64,000 bases of DNA from Pegoplata infirma (taxonomy: Eukaryota; Arthropoda; Insecta; Diptera; Anthomyiidae), in assembly GCA_963921195.1 (NCBI GenBank), contig OY992537.1, positions 79,652,535 through 79,716,534 of the forward strand, read 5' to 3'. The first letter of the stretch is position 1, and every line of letters begins with the position of its first letter. The position numbers and the translations under genes are program-made. The notes beneath the pieces were generated by a model that saw nothing but the letters and a program-made list of their open reading frames with translations, was not told the origin of the DNA and made no database searches. Positions 56,021 to 64,000 of the stretch are shown here, in pieces.

Positions 56021-57346
56021 TAAATTTAAACAAAATGTATGATTTTACTTCAAATTAATCGGAATTTACTCTATTTATGGGAGTATATAATTAAAATTTG
56101 TTTTTTGTGCTTCAAAAATTTGTTTTTAACTTTTTTTTTCAAAAAGTTTTTAGATTCACATGTACCCCAGCGTGTTTCTTTCGGCATAAAGTAAACAATA
56201 CAAAGTAAAATATGTCTGACAAAAAAATAGAAAAATATTTAAAGAAATTAAATGCAAACGCGTCGTCCCCTTTACTTGCAACACAGGCATTATCAATACA
56301 TGCCGTGCTTTTGTCTTGCAGCTTGTGTTGTAATTAATTTGCAGAAATGTTTTGCTACATTCTTTGTGTTGAATTCATTAGAAGTTTCACTTTTTTGTGC
56401 TCTTATATTTTCTTTATGCAATCATATACAGAGTTAATACATACAAACATATTTATATATTTTTTTTCTTTTGCATACATCTCTTATGTTTTAACACTTC
56501 TATACCTTATCTTATGTTGATGATTTTGCTATTAATGTTGCTTTTCTCTATGTTGCTATCTTGAGTGTGTGTTTGTGTGTGTGGCAGAGTGTTTGTGTAT
56601 ATATTTCTTTTGCCTGCACAACTGTATTTTTATACATATTCACACATTCATGAATATTTATGCAAAGCAAGCACTTTTTTTATTTTGTATGAAACTTGAT
56701 AATTAAAATCGTCTTTTTGTGTTGCAACTTTTTTTAAAATTTTACATAATCAAACATAATGCAACATACATTTGTTTGTGTGTTCATGTTTATAAGTGTG
56801 AGTGTATGTACATTAATATGCATTGCTTTTATGCCAGTGATGAGGCTGGATATATTAATAGCAATTTATCAACAGATTTTGTGTAACAAATGGGTGTTCT
56901 GTTCCCGATTTTTGGATTTTCAATTTGACAAAGGCGAATGTACTACATTAGGGTTGTCCTGAGTATGAAGAATATTGGACTTTCGCCTCATCTCAACCCT
57001 GGATGTTTTAAACTACTAGAAATAAGTACCTGGTACCCGCGAACGAGTTTTAGGAAAAAGTTAACTTAATTAAAAAAAAAAAATAATAATTAAATTAGAA
57101 ATTAAAAAAAAAAATAGTAATTAAATTAGAAATTATTTTTTAAAATTGTTTTAAACAAAATTGCGGTAAACTATAATTTTATTAATGTATTTTGTAATGC
57201 ATTTGTTAGAGATTAAGTATTAAAACAAAAAATTGAAATCCTGTTTTTACCAAAAAATTTTAAAAAATATTTTTTGAAATCGATAATTAAAAAACTAAAT
57301 ATAAATTTTTTTTACAGAAAAAATAAAATAAAATTTATGACAAAAT
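56021..57346. other. Apparently single-copy AT-rich stretch, no gene recognised
   Basis: TGTGTG-rich and T-rich sequence with short chance frames. TTTTTTTTACAG at about 57306-57317 resembles a splice acceptor just before the small ORF at 57347. Confidence 0.4.
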
Positions 57347-57484
57347 ATGTCGCCATTAGGCACGTCTCCGAAACAGAAAATGCAAATTTCTTCATTTGGG
57401 TCTACAATTCCAGATCATATTGGTAACCCTTGGGAAATAATATATGAGACAAAAAAATTGAAAGACAGTATGAAGTTACGTTAA
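57347..57484 (+). CDS. Unidentified 45-codon ORF, possible exon remnant
   Basis: A frame from ATG 57347 to TAA encodes 45 residues, starting MSPLGTSPKQKMQ and containing IPDHIGNPWEIIYE. Its composition is protein-like and less AT-driven than its surroundings. A polypyrimidine tract and ACAG lie about 30 bp upstream. I recognise no domain. It may be a relic of a mobile-element gene, a real short exon, or chance. Confidence 0.2.
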   Translation: MSPLGTSPKQKMQISSFGSTIPDHIGNPWEIIYETKKLKDSMKLR

Positions 57485-57639
57485 GATTGCTAGAAATAGA
57501 ATTTTAGAGTTGGAAACTGTCAAAATTTATTCTGCAGAAACTATAAATATTCACTTAAATAAGAAACAGTTTAACAAGACAAACCGACATTTAAAATCCT
57601 ACTGATGATAACACCAAATGGGGTGTTTGAAACCGGTAT

Positions 57640-58182
57640 GGGAAATAGCAAATATGTCCATAATTTTTAGAAATCAATTTTTCTTCTGCATTTTTTCAAC
57701 TTGAACCCTTAAACAAAAATTGTGCTTTATTACCAACTTTGAAAATTTATTGCTCTGCTCGATAACACAAAAAATCACCTTCTTGAAATTTTAACAGTGT
57801 TTAGAGGACATTCTAGATCTTAATATAAAATTTTACTTTTGGAAATCCATGGTGTCCTTTGCAGGAAAAAAGGACATTCCAATATTGTTTTAAAATTTTT
57901 TTTTTAAATTATTTTTTTTTTATTTTCAAAATTTTAAATCTTTATAATTAATCAACAATATTGTTTTCTAAGTTTTTTTAAATACGACGAACGGTTTCCG
58001 AGTACAAAAATGGAGAAAAAACTGTCTAAAAGTTAATATTGCAAAAAATATATTTTATAAACTCAAATATCCTCCACAGTATTGATCAAAAAAAAAAATA
58101 CGGTTTTTAATCATTTATAAAGCTCTATCAAATAATCAAAAATAAACAAAATTGGTGATCCGCCAGTTAAATTTCCTATGGA
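57640..58182 (+). repeat. Repeat family X, copy interrupted by the Helitron
   Basis: It matches 54880-55600 and 55580-56020: TTGAAAATTTATTGCTC, GGACATTCTA, ACGGTTTCCGAGTA, TTTTTAATCATTTA and the GTTAAATTTCCTATGGA end. It resumes as TTTGCTCATATAATA after 62321. Confidence 0.65.
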
Positions 58183-58205
58183 TCTATATATATAAAAGAG
58201 TAATG

Positions 58206-58245
58206 TGACTGACTGACTGACTGACTGACTGACTGACTGACTGAC
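58206..58245 (+). repeat. (GACT)10 microsatellite
   Basis: About ten perfect TGAC/GACT units close to the Helitron 5' end. Confidence 0.95.
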
Positions 58246-58283
58246 ATACTCATTCATCATCGCCCAGCCCAAACCGCTGAAGC

Positions 58284-59010
58284 TAGAGACTTGAAATTTG
58301 GACTGTAGGTCCACCTTCCGGAATATAGATCCAGTAAGGACGGATTTTTGCCAATGTTAATTCTAAGGGGACAAAAGGGGTAAAAAACTGTACTTTAGGT
58401 ACTTTTTATATCTCCTGAAATAATGGTCACAGAGACTTGAAATTTGGACTGTATGTTCAACTCCTGGAATATAGATCCAGTAAGGCCGGATTTTTGCCAA
58501 TGTTGATTCTAAGGGGTAAAAAGGGTAAAAAACTGTACTTTTTGTACTTTTTATATATCCTGAAATAATGGTCACAGAAACTTGAGATTTGGACTCCATG
58601 TTCAGCTCCCGGAATATAGATCCAGTAAAGCTGGATTTTTGCCAATATTGGTTCTAAGGGGGTAAAAAGGGTAAAAAAATGTACCTTTGGTACCTTTTAT
58701 ATTTTCTTAAATAATGGTCCTAGACACTTGAAATTTTGAATGTAGGTTCAGCTCCCGGAATATAAATCTTCTAAGGCTGAATTTTGCCAACGTTGATTCT
58801 AAGGGGTAAAAAGGGTAAAAAACTGTACTTTTGGTACCTTTTATATTTTCTTAAATAATGGTTCTAGAAACTTAAAATTTGCAATGTTGGTTCACCTCCC
58901 GGAAAAAAATATTCACCAATGCTGGGTTTTTGCCAATGTTGACTCTACGGGGGTAAAATGTAAAAAAGTGTACTTTTGGTACTTTTTTTAATTTACTGAA
59001 ATAATGGTAC
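58284..59010 (+). repeat. ~145-bp tandem repeat, five units
   Basis: Each unit runs AGACTTGAAATTTGGACTGT, CCGGAATATAGATCCAGTAA, GGATTTTTGCCAATGTTGA, TCTAAGGGGTAAAAAGGG, TACTTTTTATAT, CTGAAATAATGGTC. Starts lie near 58284, 58430, 58575, 58720 and 58865. Diverged remnants continue beyond the next array (60000-60370). Confidence 0.9.
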
Positions 59011-59995
59011 GCTTTATAAAAAGTACCTTTTATAAAAAGTACCTTTTATTAAAAGTACCTTTTATAAAAAGTACCTTTTATAAAAAGTACCTTTTATAAA
59101 AAGTACCTTTTATAAAAAGTACCTTTTATAAAAAGTACCATTTATAAAAAGTACCTTTTATAAAAAGCACCTTTTATAAAAAGTACCTTTTATAAAAAGT
59201 ACCTTTTATAAAAAGTACCTTTTATAAAAAGAACCTTTTATAAAAAGTACCTTTTATAAAAAGTACTTTTTATAAAAAATACCTTTTAAAAAAGTATCTT
59301 TTATAAAAAGTATCTTTTATAAAAAGTACCTTTTATAAAAAGTACCTTTTATAAAAAGTACCTTCTATAAAAAGAACCTTATATAAAAAGTACCTTTTAA
59401 AAAAAATACCTTTTATAAAAAGTACCTTTTTTAAAAAGTGCCTTTTATAAAAAGTACCTTTTATAAAGTACCTTTTATAAAGAACCTTTTATAAAAAGTA
59501 CCTTTTATAAAATGTACCTTTTATAAAAAGTACCTTTTATAAAAAGTACCTTTTATAAAAAGTACCTTTTATAAAAAGTACCTTTTATAAATAGTACCTT
59601 TTATAAAAAGTACCTTTTATAAAAAGTACTCTTTATAAAAAGTACCCTTTAAAAAAAGTAACTTTTATAAAAAATACCTTTTATAAAAAGTACCTTTTAT
59701 AAAAAGTACCTTTTATAAAAAGTACCTTTTATAAAAAGTACCTTTTATAAAAAGTACCTTTTATAAAAAGTACCTTTTATAAAAAGTACCTTTTATAAAA
59801 AGTACCTTTTATAAAAAGTACCTTTTATAAAAAGTACCTTTTATAAAAAGTACCTTTTATAAAAAGTATCTTTTATAAAAAGTACTTTTTATAAAAAGTA
59901 CCTTTTATAAAAAGTACCTTTTATAAAAAGTACCTTTTATAAAAAGTACCTTTTTTAAAAAGTACCTTTTGTAAAAAGTACCTTCTATAAAAATA
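59011..59995. repeat. 16-bp quasi-palindromic minisatellite, ~61 units
   Basis: The unit is GTACCTTTTATAAAAA, about 61 times over 985 bp, mostly perfect with single-base variants. ACTTTTTATAAAAAGT within variant units is a perfect dyad. The unit resembles GGTACCTTTTATATTTT inside the flanking ~145-bp repeat, from which it may have expanded. Confidence 0.95.
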
Positions 59996-60674
59996 CGTTT
60001 TGTTAAAATTACCGAAAGTACACTTCTTGGTACTTTTTTATTTCCTGAAATAATAATCATAGAAACTTGAAATTGGAAAAGGTTCCAAAAAATATAATGG
60101 TCACAAAAACTTAAAATTTGGAATGAAAAATCCTTTGGTGAAAAAGACCATATATAAAAAACACTTTTTGGAAATTCCGTTTATTAACTTGGATAAAAAG
60201 TACTTTCAATATTTGCTGAAACAATGATCCTATATAATTGCAATATGGAGTATAGGATACTTCGGTGAAGAAAAAACATTCTGGAAGAGGTACTTTTTGG
60301 AAAATCCGTTCCTAATGGGGGTACTAAAGTGTACTTTTGGTATTTTTTTTGTTCCTATAATAATGACCTTAGAAGAAGGAGATGGAATTGGAAATGAAAT
60401 GGAGTAGAACGGGGAACAAAATGAAATAGAGCAGGGAACAATATGGAATGATATTTTTTACTCAAATTTTTCGTTTTTAGCTTTTTTCTCCATATTTTTT
60501 CCCTCTATATATTTTTTCGCTCAAACTTATTTTTTTTATTCCAATTTATTTTTTCACTGAAATATTTATTCACTCAAAATCAGAGTACGTATTTTATCAC
60601 CACGATCTGTTCATTTTTGTTCTTTCTTTCACCATTAAAGAATATTGAACAACGTTTGATGTTTTTTTTTCTTA
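59996..60674. other. Diverged ~145-bp repeat remnants and T-rich sequence
   Basis: CCTGAAATAATAATCATAGA-AACTTGAAATT and related phrases continue the tandem repeat in decayed form up to about 60370. A purine-rich GGAATGGAAT tract lies at 60370-60450. Confidence 0.6.
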
Positions 60675-61973
60675 GTCATGAAATTGAACACAATGTATTT
60701 TGTTCATCTTCATTTCGTTTCAGTTGAGAAAAAAAAACTGTTTATCGTTTCATGAACATGAGATGTGGTTTGCTTTTTTTTCCTTCTTTTTCAGACGGTG
60801 GGTTTAAGTTAGAAGAAAAAAACTTCGTTTCTTTTTCGTGAAACGAAGAATTCTTATCGTTTATCATGAAATGAAAAGTTATAAGCAAAATATCGTGATA
60901 AATTTATCATGATATGAATGAATGATAAAGAATGAATGAATTTTATTTATCATTCTTTAGAAATTTATTTAGTTTTTCTTTTACATACAGACTACATATC
61001 ATTTAAAAAATTATTACATTCCAATATGGTATTTAACAGAAAAATACTGAAAAAAAAAATTTAGAAATAAGGGAAAAAAATTAGAAAAGTATAGGAAAAT
61101 GAATTTAAAAAATATATGCAAAATTAAAAACAAAAAATTATTAGAAATTTGTAAAAAGCAAACAATTTTAGAATAGCAGTATATTAAAAAAAAAATAATT
61201 TATTATACATATGTATGTGTGTATGTACATTTGAACGACTCAAAAAAAAAAGTTGTTGATGTACCCACCGCAAAATTAACTTTGGCATGTTTTATGAAGA
61301 TTCCCTAAATATTTGGGCTCTAGTCTAATCTCTAGTCTCTAATCTTCATAAAAAATGTCAAAGTTAATTTTGCGGTGGGTACATCAACAACTTTTTTTTT
61401 TGAGTCGTTCTAATGTACATACACACATACATATGTATAATAAATTATTTTTTTTCTTTAATATACTGCTATTCTAAAAATGTTTGCTTTTTACAAATTT
61501 CTAATAATTTTTTGTTTTTAATTTTGCATATATTTTTTAAATTCATTTTCCTATACTTTTCTAATTTTTTTCCCTTATTTTTAAATTTTTTTTTCAGTAT
61601 TTTTCTGTTAAATACCATATTGGAATGTAATAATTTTTTAAATGATATGTAGTGTGTATGTAAAAGAAAAACTAAATAAATTTCTAAAGAATGATAAATA
61701 AAATTCATTCATTCTTTCTTTATCATTCATTCATATCATGATAAATTTATCACGATATTTTGCTTATAACTTTTCATTTCATGATAAACGATAAGAATTC
61801 TTCGTTTCACGAAAAAGAAACGAAGTTTTTTTCTTCTAACTTAAACTCACCGTCTGAAAAAGAAGGAAAAAAAAGCAAACCACATCTCATGTTCATGAAA
61901 CGATAAACAGTTTTTTTTTTCTCAACTGAAACGAAATGAAAATGAACAAAATACATTGTGTTCAATTTCATGA
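60675..61973. repeat. ~1.3-kb near-perfect palindrome (630-bp arms)
   Basis: The left arm 60675-61302 and right arm 61341-61973 are inverted copies, about 97% identical by eye, around a 38-bp spacer. Shared landmarks include CATGAAATTGAACACAATGT, CATGAACATGAGATGTGGTT, CGTTTCTTTTTCGTGAAACG, TTTATCATGATATGAATGAA, CATTCCAATATGGTATTTAA and CGGTGGGTACATCAAC. Weaker similarity (CAGAGTACGTAT at 60583 and ATACGTACTCTG at 62039) suggests longer ancestral arms. Reading frames on the two arms mirror each other and are not genes. Confidence 0.9.
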
Positions 61974-62289
61974 CAAAGAAAAATAAAACAAAATACAAAT
62001 AATCTTGTTCATGAATATGAAAACAAAAAGAGCTTCATATACGTACTCTGCTCAAAATCCAAAATCCCGACATACGGGCTCGAAAATTGTCAATATATTT
62101 TTCCCCCGGAACGAACATGATAACATACCAGCGAAGTTATTCAAATTTTACTGTTTAAATTATTCATTAAAATATTTTTTTATGGAAGACTTTAACGTTC
62201 ACAAGTAAATAAAACAAAGGCTACGTAGGGGAATTTTTTGGAAATCGATAGAGTAATCCTGATCCTTCTATTATCCCGTATTAAACACA

Positions 62290-62321
62290 ACCGGTAACGA
62301 AGTACCGGGATGGTAAGCTAG
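62290..62321 (+). other. Helitron 3' terminal hairpin and CTAG
   Basis: CCGGTA (62291-62296) and TACCGG (62303-62308) pair around ACGAAG, and CTAG at 62318-62321 is the end. Confidence 0.9.
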
Positions 62322-64000
62322 TTTGCTCATATAATAATGATCTGCAATGCAAAAAAAAATATCCTTTCGTACTATTGAAACCATCACTGAATAATGCCTT
62401 TGTTATTTTTTCTGTTAACGTTTACATTTTAATAAGCAGTCAACACTTGCTTTCTATATTCTATAGTCTGTATATGATGAGAGGAAGTTTTCAATGCGGT
62501 TGTGGCTCGTTGGTTGGCTGGCTGTGGATGGTTGAGTTTATGTTTATTTTTTTATCATCATCATATTTTTCTTTCTTTTCGTTACTGCAAGTAGAATAAG
62601 AATAAAACTCTATATATTTTTTTCAATTCTTTATGTTTACTTATTATACATGATGCGTTTTTAATTAATTAGTTGCTTTGCGATGTACACACATAGGCAG
62701 GTTTGTATGTACGGGTATTAACTGTCTATAAAATTTACATGTATTTGGCCTTTGTTATATGCTTATGTTCAAACAGTGTCATGCAAACCTGTAGAGGGCA
62801 ACCGGTTGTGAAAATATTAACGCTTATTCAAATTGTACTAACCTTATTTTAAGGTTAAATCTTGTTTTAGAAACAGCTAATTGTAAGATTGAAAAATACT
62901 TAAGTTTTTTTTTTAATTTCAACAGTTCTTTAAGTTGGTAGATTTTTTAATTTTTCTGAATTTTTCTTTTCTTATTAAGATTATTTTAATTATTTGTCTG
63001 AATTTTTTCGAAAAATAAAATTTTTATAAAACAAGTATTTTGGTGAAAACTGGAGAGTATCAATAAAAGCTCCCTCTTGATCAGACGCGGATCCAGCTCG
63101 TGGTTTTCGGAGAAGGGATGTGTTTTTTTTTTACTTTAAAAAGTTTAAAATAAAAATTTAAAATAAAATAAGAGGACATATAAAAATTACAGCTTTTAAT
63201 GCAATTTAGACAATTTGCACTTGTTGTGCTGACTTAAATGAGATCAAAATGATTGTGCAAAAACCGTGCGAACAACTGTTATATGCATTTCGTTGTTTTG
63301 TTTTGCCCGATACTGTTTAAAAAAATTGTTTTGTTATTATTATTTTATCGTATTTAAATTAAGCCGAAGGCAATGGTTAATCTGTTGCAGGTGGTTTTTT
63401 TTTGTATTTATGCATATTTAAATACCGATATATTATTATTGAATATTAATATTAATGTTAAAGTTATGTTAAATGGGCAGCATTAAACATTTAAAAAAAC
63501 ACTCGCTGCTCCAATTATTATGTTGAAAATTAGAAGAAAAAAAAAAACAATTGCACAAAACATTAACATTAAAAAATGTATGAGATATAGAAAAAAGCTA
63601 GATTTAAAAAACAACAGCTAAAAAAAGCTAAATCTTAAATAACAAGATTTTTCTTAAGTTTTACAAATGAATTAAAAAATAAGGATCTGGTATTAATTTT
63701 ATATTTGTTATTTGGGACTAAAATTTTGCTTACCAATTAATCAAAATATTAAAATATAATAAAATCTTCTTAAATTTAAAAAAAATGTGTTTTAGAAAAT
63801 TTCGAATGTTCGTATTTATAAAGATCCCGAGTAAAAATTTGTATATGGTGCAATATATAGTGATATGAAATACAATATATATTTATACACAATTTGATCC
63901 GAATAATGGTGGATGTTTTTGCATTAAAATAGATCAACGTTATAAAATATGATTCGATTTCAATCGAGTTTTGACATTATCGTATTTCAATGGATCCAAT
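62322..64000. other. AT-rich sequence to the window end, no gene recognised
   Basis: The first ~15 bp complete the Helitron target in family X. After that no repeat family, tRNA or coding sequence can be supported. Confidence 0.45.

Larger units (their letters stand above)
58183..62321 (+). mobile_element. Helitron-like element, 4.14 kb
   Basis: The 5' end is TCTATATATATAAAAGAG. The 3' end has the hairpin CCGGTAACGAAGTACCGG, 9 bases, then CTAG. The insertion lies between A and T with no target duplication. 5'-TC, a 3' hairpin, CTRR and A^T insertion are the defining Helitron marks. The borders are confirmed independently by the unoccupied paralogous site at 55979-56015. No Rep/helicase gene is present, so the element is non-autonomous. 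Its cargo is a (GACT)n tract, a ~145-bp tandem repeat, a ~1-kb array of a 16-mer and a ~1.3-kb palindrome. The short frame at 62005-62208 (67 codons) is unrecognised. Confidence 0.9.

Noticed and set aside
58363..58645. Two similar minus-strand frames of 62-78 codons
   Set aside because: They come from successive units of the ~145-bp tandem repeat and do not continue through all units.
59011..59995. CRISPR-like regular repeat array
   Set aside because: The 16-bp units are contiguous with no unique spacers, so this is a minisatellite.
61413..61708. Overlapping 79-codon frames on both strands
   Set aside because: They lie on a palindrome arm and are low-complexity Phe/Leu or Lys/Asn stretches, mirrored on the other arm.

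Overview
The window looks like a gene-poor, strongly AT-rich stretch of a fly (Diptera, Brachycera) genome. Two things point there: many copies of an interspersed element with a GTCC/GTCT microsatellite core, as in dipteran DINE-1/mini-me (Helitron/Helentron-like) elements, and a decayed Tc1-type transposon. A calyptrate fly such as a blow fly or muscid would fit, but the species cannot be fixed from sequence alone. I found no intact host protein gene, no rRNA and no CRISPR array. Protein-coding remains are limited to a Tc1 transposase pseudogene (minus strand, about 52.1-53.05 kb), a fragment of non-LTR reverse transcriptase (minus, 28.30-28.53 kb) and two short unidentified ORFs (9659-9889 and 57347-57484).

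Nearly everything that can be interpreted is transposable-element sequence, often nested. 0.3-5.6 kb: a repeat family with (T)nCATCAA arrays (copies also at 26.5 and 33.9 kb), TIR elements, a 0.35-kb foldback and a ~165-bp tandem repeat. 5.7-14.9 kb: GTCY elements, one inserted in another, plus a hAT-like element (8-bp TSD ATTAAAAT) inside a short element with ACAAGG termini. 15.4-22 kb: foldback, tandem duplications, and a 3.7-kb element with ~560-bp inverted arms that carries SINE-like repeats and a second ACAAGG element. 22.2-25.6 kb: a nest up to four levels deep, including a Transib-like element (CACATTG/CACAGTG termini, TSD CAGTG). 26.5-35.6 kb: two more (T)nCATCAA copies, the RT relic, two ACAAGG elements and a minus-strand GTCY copy split by a foldback.

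35.9-38.5 kb is a piggyBac-like element (TTAA, CCCTGCTG termini) with three smaller insertions. 39.87-49.04 kb is one hAT-like element (TSD ATCACACC) holding a second 5.8-kb hAT-like element (TSD GTTTCTAT), a 499-bp hAT MITE (TSD GTTACAGT) and a Pol III tRNA-like unit. 49.5-51.6 kb holds large foldbacks, and 51.79-53.44 kb the Tc1 element. 53.4-58.2 kb is a duplicated repeat family with MITEs, one of which carries a hammerhead-ribozyme-like core.

The most striking object is a Helitron-like element at 58183-62321. It has TC and hairpin-CTAG ends, inserted A^T, and its boundaries are confirmed by an unoccupied copy of the same site at about 55.98-56.02 kb. It contains a ~1-kb array of a quasi-palindromic 16-mer and a ~1.3-kb near-perfect palindrome. 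There is no gene network to describe. The content is insertion history, and intact TSDs and empty sites let parts of its order be reconstructed.
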